Source: Chryseobacterium sp. GVT01B (GTDB taxonomy: Bacteria > Bacteroidota > Bacteroidia > Flavobacteriales > Weeksellaceae). Taken from it: a stretch of DNA of 64,000 bases. The stretch spans positions 434,001 to 498,000 of the forward strand of contig NZ_JAHXYI010000003.1 in NCBI RefSeq assembly GCF_019970045.1, given 5' to 3'. The translations under genes and the position numbers were made by a program. The notes beneath the pieces are model-generated. The model was not told the origin of the DNA and did no database searches. It was given only the letters and a program-made list of their open reading frames with translations. Below, piece by piece: positions 55,983 to 64,000 of the stretch (position 1 is the stretch's first letter; the number at the start of each line of letters is the position of its first letter).

Positions 55983-56810
55983 TTACTGTATTGGAACTGC
56001 AGAGATAATGTTTTCTCCCCAATTTGACCCTCCCAAACGATCTAAATAAACAGAAGACGAAGGAGTTCCTATCACTTCTGAATTTCCAACAATGAGCCAG
56101 TAAGTTTTACTCGTCCCGGAATTGTTGTTGATAAGAAGCTGTCCATTGGCAATATTATATTTCAGTGCTCCTGAAGGAACAGGTCCCTGAAGCATACCAC
56201 TGACCTTATCAGCACTTCCCTGAATGTCAGGGCTTTTATTAGTGAAAAGTTGAGAATCTGAAAATGTAGATCTGAACCATACATAATCATCAGAATCTAA
56301 TACAGAATTGTTATTATTTACCGATAGTAAATTAACGGTAACAAGCCATTTTCCAGGAGGAAGTACAATATTAGAACCTGTTTGGTGGTAATTGTAATCA
56401 TATAAAAAGGGAAGATTATATCCATTTCCCATGGTTCCCACTACAAGCTCTAAACTTTGCTTTTTCCATGTTCCTACACCATTTTCATCTGATGTGAGTA
56501 CTTTATTTTTACCCTGCAGTCCATCATTTATTTTAATTCCAGGGAGAGGTGATGCTGAAGTTCCTGAAGTAGAGATATCCACTTTTACAGAAGGTGAAAG
56601 TATTCCAAAGCCTGCATTTCCTGTTTCTGAAACAATAAAATCGTCTGATAACTGGGCTAATGACGGAGGTCCGGATGTTGGGTTATTTTTTCCTCCGTCT
56701 ACATGGAAAGTACCGAGAGGATTTGCTGTATTTATCCCTACCTGTCCAAAAATAAAAGTACTCATAAAAATAAAGGAAGCGGCGAAATGTTCCATTTTCA
56801 ATAATGTCAT
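55983..56810 (-). CDS. Secreted VGINT-family protein (paralogue 3)
   Basis: 275 aa with a signal-like N-terminus ending at FIFGQ (starts at 56810 or 56795 are both possible). It continues VGINTANPLGTFHVDGGKNN, then PTSGPPSLAQLSDDFIVSET, which closely follows paralogue 1 (...[21 protein letters not shown]), followed by a different beta-rich domain. Paralogues 1 and 3 share about 85 N-terminal residues. Function unknown. Confidence 0.8.
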   Translation of the reverse strand: MTLLKMEHFAASFIFMSTFIFGQVGINTANPLGTFHVDGGKNNPTSGPPSLAQLSDDFIVSETGNAGFGILSPSVKVDISTSGTSASPLPGIKINDGLQGKNKVLTSDENGVGTWKKQSLELVVGTMGNGYNLPFLYDYNYHQTGSNIVLPPGKWLVTVNLLSVNNNNSVLDSDDYVWFRSTFSDSQLFTNKSPDIQGSADKVSGMLQGPVPSGALKYNIANGQLLINNNSGTSKTYWLIVGNSEVIGTPSSSVYLDRLGGSNWGENIISAVPIQ

Positions 56811-56880
56811 GTGTTTTTTGTTAGTTTGATTAAACGCAGCAAAATTAGAAGAGCATTATTAATTAAGCAATGAACAAATG

Positions 56881-57456
56881 TTAATAAATTTGCCTTTTGA
56901 TTCTACTTAAAGCCTGAAGGGTAATTCCCAGATAAGAAGCAATATATTTTTGTGGAATCTGTTTGATTAAAATAGGATTTTCTTTAAATAAATTCTGATA
57001 TCTGTCTTTGGCAGAATATTTTAAAAAGGAGTAGAGTCTTTGAGACCGTTCCAGAAACATATTCTGATGGGCAATTCTTCCAATGCGTTCTGCATTCTTT
57101 GTTTTTTTGTAAATATCCTGAAGATCCTGGTAAGTAAACCGATAAAGCAATACATCTGTCAATGTTTCAATCCCATATACAGAAGGAGTTCTGGTAATAA
57201 AAGACTCATCAGCACACGCAAACTTTTTTTCAAACATAAAGTCATACGTAATATCTGTTTCTTTATTTTCATCCGTTGGGATAAAGAACCTTAATACTCC
57301 TTTTGATAAGAATGACAGATGATCTTCCTGATCACCAGGGTATAGAATAATTTCTTTTTTTTTAAACTCCTGAACAAACATTTTAGAAGCTATTATTTCC
57401 CAATCTTCGTAAGTGATGCCAAAATGAGTTTGTAAGTATAAATAGATTTCATCCAT
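56881..57456 (-). CDS. Crp/Fnr family transcriptional regulator
   Basis: 191 aa. The N-terminal cyclic-nucleotide-binding fold shows KKEIILYPGDQEDHLSFLSK and GVLRFFI. The C-terminal HTH is short (KQIPQKYIASYLGITLQALS). Members of this type in Bacteroidota are often single-domain stress or redox regulators; the ligand is unknown. The gene is isolated, facing away from the patatin gene. Confidence 0.88.
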   Translation of the reverse strand: MDEIYLYLQTHFGITYEDWEIIASKMFVQEFKKKEIILYPGDQEDHLSFLSKGVLRFFIPTDENKETDITYDFMFEKKFACADESFITRTPSVYGIETLTDVLLYRFTYQDLQDIYKKTKNAERIGRIAHQNMFLERSQRLYSFLKYSAKDRYQNLFKENPILIKQIPQKYIASYLGITLQALSRIKRQIY

Positions 57457-57634
57457 AGATGTTATTATAGATTTGATTATAAATGTTACTCTTACATAGC
57501 TATAGTTTTTGTATACCAGAATTTTACAACAAATATGAACAATTAATCCATGCTAAATATTAAAATAATTTTAAAATCAGCATATTTATAAAAATTAACT
57601 CAATTATTTCAAGTCGTTTCCTTACATTTATTCT

Positions 57635-58435
57635 ATGAATTTTGAGAGAGTAGGACTTGTTTTATCAGGCGGCGGTACCAAAGGAATCGCTCATGCAGGA
57701 GTATTAAAATTCTTACAGGAAAAAGGGATTGAAATAGATATACTTTCCTGCTGTAGCGCAGGGTCTATTGTAGGATGCCTTCATGCCATAGGGAAAACTC
57801 CCGAAGAAATCCTGGAATTTTTCAATTCCATATATTTTTTCAATTGGAAACATTTTACATTCAATCAGCCGGGACTTGTTTCTTCTGTGATTTTCAGGAA
57901 CTATCTGAAACCTATTTTCCATGAAATGAAATTGGGTGATCTTGATATTGAAGTGAAAATTGTAGCTACAGAACTGGTTTCCGGAACCCAGAAGATTTTT
58001 GACAAAGATTTTGAGATTGTGGATGCCATTATTGCCTCATGCTCCATTCCCGGAATAACAACTCCATACATTATTGGTGAGGAAATGTATTGTGATGGAG
58101 GTGTGCTGAACAATTTTCCGGCAGATATCATCAGAGACGATTGTGATAAGCTGATCGGAGTGTTTGTATCTCCACCCAATGAAGCTAAGATTAAAGATCT
58201 GAACTCCATTAAAGCAATTGTTTCCCGTTCTTACGATTTACTTTCCTATAGAATTGAAAAAGTAAAATTTGAGTATTGCGACTGGTTCATTTCCTCCCAG
58301 AAACTATCTTCTTATGGCACTTTTGAGCGAAGAAAAGACAGACTGGAAGAGATTTTCGATATTGGTTATAAAGCAGCTAAAGAAAGTTATGGAGCCAGTG
58401 GCTTTTTTGAAGAATTAAAACAGTCCGGAACATAA
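57635..58435 (+). CDS. Patatin-like phospholipase with altered nucleophile elbow
   Basis: 266 aa. VLSGGGTKGIAHAGVLKFLQ is the oxyanion-hole motif, and the catalytic Ser41 lies in ILSCCSAGSIVG, where the usual GxSxG reads Cys-Cys-Ser-Ala-Gly. The catalytic Asp154 is in CDGGVLNNFP. These place it with RssA/YlbK-type patatins, probably hydrolysing phospholipids. The missing first Gly is unusual but may still be active. It ends in a hairpin. Confidence 0.88.
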   Translation: MNFERVGLVLSGGGTKGIAHAGVLKFLQEKGIEIDILSCCSAGSIVGCLHAIGKTPEEILEFFNSIYFFNWKHFTFNQPGLVSSVIFRNYLKPIFHEMKLGDLDIEVKIVATELVSGTQKIFDKDFEIVDAIIASCSIPGITTPYIIGEEMYCDGGVLNNFPADIIRDDCDKLIGVFVSPPNEAKIKDLNSIKAIVSRSYDLLSYRIEKVKFEYCDWFISSQKLSSYGTFERRKDRLEEIFDIGYKAAKESYGASGFFEELKQSGT

Positions 58436-58463
58436 AAAATCCCGCATCAATGCAGGATTTTTA
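58434..58463 (+). terminator. Terminator of the patatin gene
   Basis: AAAATCCCGCAT pairs imperfectly with ATGCAGGATTTT, with A and T runs on either side. Confidence 0.75.
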
Positions 58464-58515
58464 TTTTATATTAAAGAAACTCTAAGTCTTTAAAGAAAAT
58501 TTATATACAGACTAT

Positions 58516-58556
58516 AAAACTTCCAGCTTCTCTCCTCAGGCTTCCAGCTTAGTTTT
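58516..58556. repeat. AGCTGGAAG-type repeat (third site)
   Basis: aaaacttccagcttctctcc then tcaggcttccagcttagttt matches, on the other strand, the pair at 9841-10010. The stop codon of the following minus-strand gene (58549-58551) lies inside it. Confidence 0.65.
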
Positions 58557-58986
58557 TGACTACATATCCGTCCTGACGTACAATTTCATTATCGTTGGCA
58601 TCATTTACAACCAGTGTATAAGGAGCTTTTTTTGGAGAATCGGTAAGGTAGTTTCTCCAGATCTGATAGCTGTGTCCTTCATTGCTGAAGGAGATATAAT
58701 AATTTCCTCCGGTACCATCAGGAATCATTTCCCCATCGCTGATAATCATACTTGGTTTAGCTGTGATCTTTGCATTGGCATTCCATGACTGGTAAAGATA
58801 CTTGCCGTTTGGCTGTTTGTCGATTCTGATCTTGAACTTTTTGGTTTTAATAATGACCGTTTTGGGTACTTGTTGAAGAGCAGATGAAGTTACAGAAATA
58901 TCTGTTTTCGGAGTCGGAACTTCTTTGGCATAAGCAAAAGAAAACTGCGCTAAGCAGAAAGTCCCTAATAAAAGTTTTTTAATCAT
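58549..58986 (-). CDS. Small secreted protein, 145 aa
   Basis: It starts at MIKKLLLGTFCLAQFSFAYA, a clear signal peptide (an upstream in-frame ATG at 59034 would put 16 residues before it). The mature part has VIIKTKKFKIRIDKQPNGKY and DGTGGNYYISFSNEGHSYQI, beta-rich and without a family I know. It runs towards the patatin gene from the opposite side. Confidence 0.75.
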   Translation of the reverse strand: MIKKLLLGTFCLAQFSFAYAKEVPTPKTDISVTSSALQQVPKTVIIKTKKFKIRIDKQPNGKYLYQSWNANAKITAKPSMIISDGEMIPDGTGGNYYISFSNEGHSYQIWRNYLTDSPKKAPYTLVVNDANDNEIVRQDGYVVKN

Positions 58987-59161
58987 TTTCTTATATTTTG
59001 TAGTGATGTTAAGCCTCATCAAATTTAGAGCCATTTTTCAATGTTTCAGAAGAACTCAGGAAGCTCCAAAAGAGATTTTTAGATTTCTGAAGGCTTGTTA
59101 TGTGAAATAATTATATTGATTTTCAGTTAATTATAGATTTGTTTGAAAAAATAGCCGGTTT

Positions 59162-59196
59162 TTGAAACAACTGAATACTTTTCTTCTGTACATTTG
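59162..59196 (+). promoter_or_regulatory. Possible promoter of the SPFH gene
   Basis: TACATTTG at 59189-59196 fits the -7 consensus, with TTG at 59162-59164 (24-base spacing). The -7 lies in the perfect palindrome GTACATTTGTAC (59188-59199). Another TAGATTTG is at 59134-59141. The leader to the ATG would be about 230 bases. The 393-base gap holds nothing else I can name. Confidence 0.4.
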
Positions 59197-59427
59197 TACC
59201 ATCAAAGGATCTCGTTCCTTTATTATCAAAATGAAACTAATTAACTTTAAGTTTTTTCTATTAAAAGTATCAGAAATCATCTTCACGATTTTTAATACTT
59301 CCCCTCCTGTAATTTCTTAATTTTTTCGAAAGAATTATCACATAATTCGTACTCTGTTTTTTCATATACCGAAGAAATAGAGCACAATCCCTGTTTTCAA
59401 ATATAATCAAAAACAAAAAACAAAACT

Positions 59428-61365
59428 ATGGAATTAGCTTTTCATGGCTGGATGATTCCGGTCGTAATTGCACTGTTGTGCGTACTTTTTTATAAATTCA
59501 TTTTAAGAATTTTCTTTGGATTAATCATTGTTCCCCAGGACAAAATCGGTTTGGTAACCAAAAAATTCGTGTTGGTAGGTAAGCAGGAACTTCCGGAAGG
59601 AAGGATTATTGCAACCAATGGAGAAGCGGGCTTTCAGGCTCAGACATTAGCTCCGGGTGTATATTTCAGAAAATGGATATGGCAGTATTCTATCGATTTT
59701 CAATCTTTTACAGTGATTCCGACCGGAAAAATAGGATTATTACTGGCAAAAGATGGTGCAGAATTAGAAACCGGAAGAATCTTAGGAAGAAAAGTGGATT
59801 GTGATTCTTTTCAGGATGCTGAAGCTTTTTTGAAAAACGGAGGAAGGAAAGGCCGTCAGACCGCGATTATTGCGCCTGGATCCTATAGAATCAATACGCT
59901 GTTATTTGAAATAGAATTAACCGATATGACTCAGATTCCTGATAATGCAGTAGGGATTATCACAACCATGGAAGGAGATCCTTTGGCGGAAGGTCAGATT
60001 GCTGGTAAGATTATCAGTGATCATAATAAGTTTCAGGATGTAGATACTTTTTTAAATAACGGAGGATTTAAAGGTCTTCAGGAGCAGGTAATCCTGGCGG
60101 GTTCTTATTTCCTGAATCCTTGGTTTACAAAAGTTGAAATGGTGAAAATGACGGAAATTCCTATTGGCCATGTGGGAGTTATTATCAGCTATGTGGGAGA
60201 AGAAGGACAGGATTTGAGCGGGATTGATTTTAAGCATGGAAATATTGTTGAGAAAAGTCACAAAGGAGTTTGGGCAGAACCCATTGGTCCCGGAAAATAT
60301 CCCATCAATCCTTATATTATGAAGGTTGAACTTGTTCCTACCACCAATTTGGTACTGAACTGGGCGTATGAAAGAAGTGAATCCCACCAGCTGGATAAAA
60401 ATCTTTCAACAATTACAGTACGAAGTAAAGACGGTTTCCCTTTCAATCTTGATGTTTCACAAATTATCCATATTCCTACCTATGAAGCTCCGAAAGTAAT
60501 AGCCCGTTTTGGAAATATGATCAATCTTGTAAGTCAGGTTTTGGAACCAACCATTGGAAATTATTTCAGAAATTCAGCGCAGGATAGTGATGTGATTGCC
60601 TTCCTGGGAACCCGAAAAGAAAGACAGCAGTCTGCAAAAGATCACATCAGCAGTGTTTTGGAACAATATAATGTAAATGCTGTAGACACTTTGATTGGAG
60701 CGATTGTTCCTCCGGAAAGCCTGATGAAAACCTTAACGGATAGAAAATTGGCGGAAGAACAGAAAATTACGTATGAAACTGAAATGCTGGCTCAGGAAAC
60801 ACGTCAGGCTTTAGAAAAAGAAACGGCTGTTGCTGATATGCAGAAAGAAATTGTAAAAGCAGATCAGGGTGTTTTGATTGCGGAAAGAATAGCTGATGCA
60901 TCAGTAAAAAAGGCAACCGGAGATGCCAATTCCGTAAGATTACAGGCCAATGCGGAAGGAGACAGACTGAAACTGTTAGCAACAGGTGAAGCAGAAAAAA
61001 CAAGACTTCTCGCCAAAGCCGAAGCAGAAAAAATAGAATTGCTGGCAAAAGCAAATGCGGAACAAATTTCATTAACCGGTAATGCCGAAGCAGAAAAAAT
61101 TCTGGCTATTGGTAAATCTAACGCAGAATCTTACAAGCTATCGGTAGAAGCAATGGGCGGAAATAATTTTACCCAATTGAAAATAATGGAGAATATAGCC
61201 AGCCAGAATGTAAGAATAATGCCTGAGGTATTAATTGGCGGTAACGGAGATTCAGCAAATGGCGGAATCAGCGGACTTCTGGGACTTCAGCTGTTGGAAC
61301 AGGTGCAAAAGAAAAATGCCGAAACGGTTACTGTGATTGAAGAGAAACCCGATAACAATTCTTGA
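59428..61365 (+). CDS. Flotillin-like SPFH (band 7) membrane protein with N-terminal repeats
   Basis: 645 aa. A membrane helix covers ~10-38. Residues ~45-290 contain three to four related units (G.VYFRKWIWQYSIDFQSF; F.L.NGGRKGRQTAIIAPGSYR; FLNNGGFKGLQEQVILAGSY). An SPFH domain spans ~295-440, then comes a long Ala/Glu/Lys-rich coiled coil (~440-580: AEKTRLLAKAEAEKIELLAK) and a Gly-rich tail. It likely oligomerises at membrane microdomains. The repeats resemble those of vault-protein-like or long SPFH members (from memory); the exact role is unknown. It is followed by a strong bidirectional terminator. Confidence 0.9.
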   Translation: MELAFHGWMIPVVIALLCVLFYKFILRIFFGLIIVPQDKIGLVTKKFVLVGKQELPEGRIIATNGEAGFQAQTLAPGVYFRKWIWQYSIDFQSFTVIPTGKIGLLLAKDGAELETGRILGRKVDCDSFQDAEAFLKNGGRKGRQTAIIAPGSYRINTLLFEIELTDMTQIPDNAVGIITTMEGDPLAEGQIAGKIISDHNKFQDVDTFLNNGGFKGLQEQVILAGSYFLNPWFTKVEMVKMTEIPIGHVGVIISYVGEEGQDLSGIDFKHGNIVEKSHKGVWAEPIGPGKYPINPYIMKVELVPTTNLVLNWAYERSESHQLDKNLSTITVRSKDGFPFNLDVSQIIHIPTYEAPKVIARFGNMINLVSQVLEPTIGNYFRNSAQDSDVIAFLGTRKERQQSAKDHISSVLEQYNVNAVDTLIGAIVPPESLMKTLTDRKLAEEQKITYETEMLAQETRQALEKETAVADMQKEIVKADQGVLIAERIADASVKKATGDANSVRLQANAEGDRLKLLATGEAEKTRLLAKAEAEKIELLAKANAEQISLTGNAEAEKILAIGKSNAESYKLSVEAMGGNNFTQLKIMENIASQNVRIMPEVLIGGNGDSANGGISGLLGLQLLEQVQKKNAETVTVIEEKPDNNS

Positions 61366-61392
61366 TTTTAGCATAAGGAATAATTAAACTAA

Positions 61393-61423
61393 AAAAATCG
61401 CCCGGAAATTTTCCGGGCGATTT
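61393..61423. terminator. Bidirectional terminator
   Basis: AAATCGCCCGGAAA pairs with TTCCGGGCGATTT, a perfect stem, between the convergent SPFH and ABC genes. Confidence 0.95.
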
Positions 61424-61431
61424 CCTATTTT

Positions 61432-62127
61432 TTATACCGTATAACTTGCAAACGCCTCTTCCAGGCTTTCAAATTTACCTTTAAACTCATCAATAGGACA
61501 ATCCTGAAGAATATTTCCTTTATGAATAAGAATAACTCTTGAACAAAGTGCTTCTACTTCCTGCATGATGTGGGTAGAAAGTAAAACGGTTTTCTGCTGG
61601 CCAATTTGTTTTACCACATTACGGATTTCAATGATTTGATTGGGATCCAGACCATTGGTAGGTTCATCCAGAATCAGTAAATCCGGCTGATGAATAATAG
61701 CCTGTGCCAATCCTACACGTTGCTTGTAGCCTTTTGAAAGCTGCCCAATCTTTTTGGATTTTTCAGGCGTGATTCCTACCAGTTCTATCACCTCATCTAC
61801 TCTGGATTCAGGGATTTTGTGGATATTGGCTACAAACTGAAGGTATTCTTTTACGTACATCTCCAGATAAAGCGGATTGTTTTCAGGAAGAAAGCCTATT
61901 TTCTTTTTGCTTTCAATCTCATGGTTTGAGATATTCATACCATTGAAGATGATTTCACCCTGGTCAATTTTCAGTGCTCCGACAATAGATTTCATCAGGG
62001 TAGATTTTCCGGCACCGTTTGGGCCAAGAAGACCGATGATCTCGTTTTTATCAATAGAAATGTTGATATTGTCAAGGGCAGTCTGCTCACCAAATTTTTT
62101 GGTTAAATTGATTATCTGAAGCGGCAT
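61432..62127 (-). CDS. ABC transporter ATP-binding protein, GldA-like
   Basis: 231 aa. Walker A is GPNGAGKST (35-43), the signature is LSKGYKQRVGL, Walker B is LLILDEP, and the switch is STHIMQEVEAL. The stretch FLPENNPLYLEMYVKEYLQF is very like the gliding-motility ATPase GldA, as I recall it, but that protein is about 70 residues longer. It may be the ATPase of a GldAFG-type or other exporter; no permease gene lies next to it, so the role is uncertain. Confidence 0.9.
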   Translation of the reverse strand: MPLQIINLTKKFGEQTALDNINISIDKNEIIGLLGPNGAGKSTLMKSIVGALKIDQGEIIFNGMNISNHEIESKKKIGFLPENNPLYLEMYVKEYLQFVANIHKIPESRVDEVIELVGITPEKSKKIGQLSKGYKQRVGLAQAIIHQPDLLILDEPTNGLDPNQIIEIRNVVKQIGQQKTVLLSTHIMQEVEALCSRVILIHKGNILQDCPIDEFKGKFESLEEAFASYTV

Positions 62128-62160
62128 AAGTTTTACTATCTTTTTGCAAAAATAAAATAA

Positions 62161-62186
62161 AAAAACTCATCCGATAGAATGAGTTT
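62161..62186 (-). terminator. Terminator of the 62208-62768 gene
   Basis: On the minus strand, AAACTCATT and GGATGAGTTT pair across tctatc and are followed by a T run. Confidence 0.7.
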
Positions 62187-62207
62187 CGCAATATTTATAA
62201 AATATAA

Positions 62208-62768
62208 TTATTTTCTTGATTTTTTCTTGGTTCCACCTGTTGCCGGGGCAGCGGTAGAGGCCGTATTTCCATTTCCTTTATTCGCTGAAGGATTTATAGA
62301 AGCAGGTTTGTCATACATGGCATACTTTCCATTAGCTCTTCCGAAAATCTTCTCCACCTGTTTTTGGGTTAAAAACTGTGATTTTCCAATGTATTTCCGG
62401 TTTTTGTTGATCACCTGAATAAACTGCATGGTTTGCTGGCCATAATTCTTTTCATAATGAAGCTCGATGATATCATTAGGTAATTCCAACACAACATTCT
62501 CTTCCGGAGTGGAGATAAAACCATCCATAATAAGTCTGTATAGTCCGGCAACATCACCATTAAGATTCTGAAATGAAAAAGATCGGATTGTATTCAGGTT
62601 GCTGGTGTTCAGATCCTGGTAGTTGACTGTAAATTTATCTTCCTTTTTATAGAGACCAACGGAATTATCTTTACCAATTTCCACCAAACTTTCATTCTTC
62701 AACACTTTAATCTGTGAGAAAACTGAAATACCGAACATACATGTAATAAGTAGAATTATTTTTCTCAT
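62208..62768 (-). CDS. Secreted protein of unknown function, 186 aa
   Basis: The signal peptide ends at ISVFSQ. The mature part has VLELPNDIIELHYEKNYGQQ and KSQFLTQKQVEKIFGRANGK, and the C-terminal ~30 residues are Ser/Thr/Gly-rich and end in KKKSRK. I recognise no family. It has its own terminator on the minus strand. Confidence 0.75.
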   Translation of the reverse strand: MRKIILLITCMFGISVFSQIKVLKNESLVEIGKDNSVGLYKKEDKFTVNYQDLNTSNLNTIRSFSFQNLNGDVAGLYRLIMDGFISTPEENVVLELPNDIIELHYEKNYGQQTMQFIQVINKNRKYIGKSQFLTQKQVEKIFGRANGKYAMYDKPASINPSANKGNGNTASTAAPATGGTKKKSRK

Positions 62769-63148
62769 GAATTGAATTTTAATGTTTTATAAAATTGGTG
62801 TACATAAAATTACTAATAAAAAGGCTAAAAAGCAATTTTATTTGTTAAAGCAAAAATAACATTTTTTTTTAATATTTCTATGAGATCATCCGTCGATGCT
62901 ATGGATGTCATTGTTTGTGTAAGTGATTGCTAGTTAATTGATTGGTTCTTTTTTACGAAAGTGAAGCCAATTGGGTTTAAAGTTGATTGCCAATTATCAA
63001 TGTGATGTAATGTGTTGAAAAACAGATTGAAAATCTCTTAAGTGAGGTTGAGAGAGAAACTAATTTAAAATAAATGTTAAAAAATGCCTGTATAGATTAA
63101 TTTCTAAAAGGAGCCGAAACACAACAATGCAATTTTCGGGAAATAGGT
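62769..63148. other. 380-base gene-free stretch
   Basis: AT-rich sequence between two minus-strand genes. I see no convincing open frame, RNA, terminator or repeat family member. It should contain the promoter of the 62208-62768 gene. Confidence 0.5.
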
Positions 63149-63847
63149 TTATAACAGTTTATTTCTGGAAACAGCAGAGATTAAGACATCAAATTCCTTT
63201 TTATAACTTCTTCCCACAGGAATTTTATGATTGTTGACAACAATTTCATTATTATTGAATGCCATCACAAAAGCAGAATTAATGATAAAAGATCTGTGAA
63301 TTCTCACAAAACTTTTACTTGATAACGTCTGTTCCAGGTCTGTAATTTTACTTTTCGAGATAACACTTTCATTGGTAATGAGTACTATTTTGATATCATT
63401 TCCCTGACTTTCAAAATAAGCGATGTCTGAAAGTATAAGTTTCCGGTGCATTCCTTCAGTTTTGACGAGGATAAAATCTTCTGTATGGCCGGCGGTAGTT
63501 CTCAGGATACGTTCCACAGATTTAAAAAAGCGTTCAAAAGTAATCGGTTTCAGGAGATAATCTACCGCTTCCAGTTCAAAACCTTCAATGGCAAAATCTC
63601 GATAAGCGGTAGTGAAAATAGTCTTGGGCTTTTGGGGTAGTGACTTCAGGAAATCAATTCCACTAAGCTGAGGCATCTGAATATCCAGAAACATCAGGTC
63701 TACGGTCTGATTTTGCAGTATTTTATAAGCCTGCATTGCATTCTGAGCTTTTCCCACCAGCTTTAAATCGTCGATCTTAGAAATATGGTTTTCCAGTAAT
63801 GACATGGCCAGAGGTTCGTCATCTACAATAATACAGTTAATCGTCAT
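63149..63847 (-). CDS. LytTR family response regulator
   Basis: 232 aa. The receiver domain has IIVDDEPLA (Asp9, Asp10), phospho-acceptor Asp55 in LMFLDIQMP and YLLKPI with its conserved Lys. The LytTR DNA-binding domain runs from ~135 to the end (IAYFESQGNDIKIV, SFVRIHRSFIIN, GRSYKKEF). It is controlled by a histidine kinase whose gene overlaps its start by 11 bases. The target is unknown. Confidence 0.95.
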   Translation of the reverse strand: MTINCIIVDDEPLAMSLLENHISKIDDLKLVGKAQNAMQAYKILQNQTVDLMFLDIQMPQLSGIDFLKSLPQKPKTIFTTAYRDFAIEGFELEAVDYLLKPITFERFFKSVERILRTTAGHTEDFILVKTEGMHRKLILSDIAYFESQGNDIKIVLITNESVISKSKITDLEQTLSSKSFVRIHRSFIINSAFVMAFNNNEIVVNNHKIPVGRSYKKEFDVLISAVSRNKLL

Positions 63848-64000
63848 GTGAAGGAGTGGTTATTTCAACTTTAAAAATATTGTTTTCCTGTGAGATACTG
63901 AAGGTAAAATGTTCATGATAGTGATATTGCAGCTGCCTTTGTATGTTCTGCAACCCGATCCCTTTTTCATTGGTTGTCTGGTGGCCTGAGAAGGTGTTTT
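63837..64000 (-). CDS. Sensor histidine kinase, C-terminal end
   Basis: The last ~53 residues enter from the right edge. NEKGIGLQNIQRQLQY is the G2-box-like end of the HATPase domain of LytS-type kinases, and the protein ends ...TTPSHDD. Its stop lies within the start of the response-regulator gene, so the two are translationally coupled. The sensor part lies outside the window. Confidence 0.85.
   Translation of the reverse strand, partial: NTFSGHQTTNEKGIGLQNIQRQLQYHYHEHFTFSISQENNIFKVEITTPSHDD

Overview
The window is a chromosomal segment of a Bacteroidota bacterium, most likely Chryseobacterium or a close relative in the Weeksellaceae. The evidence is an AT-rich base composition, promoters of the TAnnTTTG type, absence of Shine-Dalgarno sequences, SusC/RagA-type motifs (EEVVVxGY, VLKDxxATAIYGS), a type IX secretion (T9SS) sorting domain, and a GH109 enzyme that looks very close to the Elizabethkingia alpha-N-acetylgalactosaminidase. 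I saw no phage, transposase, integron, CRISPR array, rRNA or tRNA. Assignments are from reading sequence and remembered family motifs; no database search was run.

Layout. 1-6.6 kb: end of an unidentified gene, topB, a membrane protein, an AraC regulator, a small secreted protein, a hotdog thioesterase and a phage-holin-like membrane protein. 6.7-10.5 kb: a T9SS cargo protein, a secreted S9 peptidase and a DNA glycosylase. 10.7-14.0 kb: a tightly overlapping minus-strand operon (GH109 alpha-GalNAcase, sugar nucleotidyltransferase, NahK-like sugar 1-kinase) that reads as amino-sugar salvage. 14.3-17.3 kb: M61 peptidase, AIM24 protein and an unknown protein. 17.4-23.0 kb: queA, rlmN, a sterol-desaturase-type hydroxylase, a secreted propeller-like protein and a polyprenyl diphosphate synthase. 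23-31.3 kb: a secreted VGINT-family protein, a fused 2-oxoacid dehydrogenase E1, a membrane methyltransferase, an HxlR/AhpD-like/Old-Yellow-Enzyme redox cluster and a secreted C1 peptidase.

31.5-43.9 kb is the most unusual stretch. It holds an ECF sigma factor; an anti-sigma-like membrane protein carrying a SusC-type plug domain and a von Willebrand A (VWA) domain; a second VWA protein that is a lipoprotein with thrombospondin-3 calcium repeats; a SusC-type outer-membrane barrel whose own plug appears to be missing; and an alpha-2-macroglobulin (thioester Cys-Phe-Glu-Gln) that carries a complete-looking plug between its macroglobulin domains and its A2M domain. Barrel and plug have apparently been separated into different proteins of one locus. 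I propose this as the candidate undescribed system: a cell-surface complex with the plug supplied in trans and possible signalling to the sigma factor.

44.2-48.2 kb: a GbsR-type regulator followed by small membrane/DCC, SRPBCC, DUF2071 and TIGR01777 genes; the DCC gene is split by a frameshift. 48.3-52.4 kb: a translationally coupled GH29 fucosidase and GH3 glucosidase. 52.4-58.4 kb: two more VGINT-family proteins, a ParB-like protein, lpdA, a Crp-type regulator and a patatin-like phospholipase with an altered nucleophile elbow. 58.5-64 kb: a small secreted protein, a flotillin-like SPFH protein, a GldA-like ABC ATPase, a secreted protein, and a LytTR response regulator overlapping the end of its histidine kinase.

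Intergenic space is populated by several families of short palindromic repeats, frequently at gene 3' ends, and by strong intrinsic terminators.
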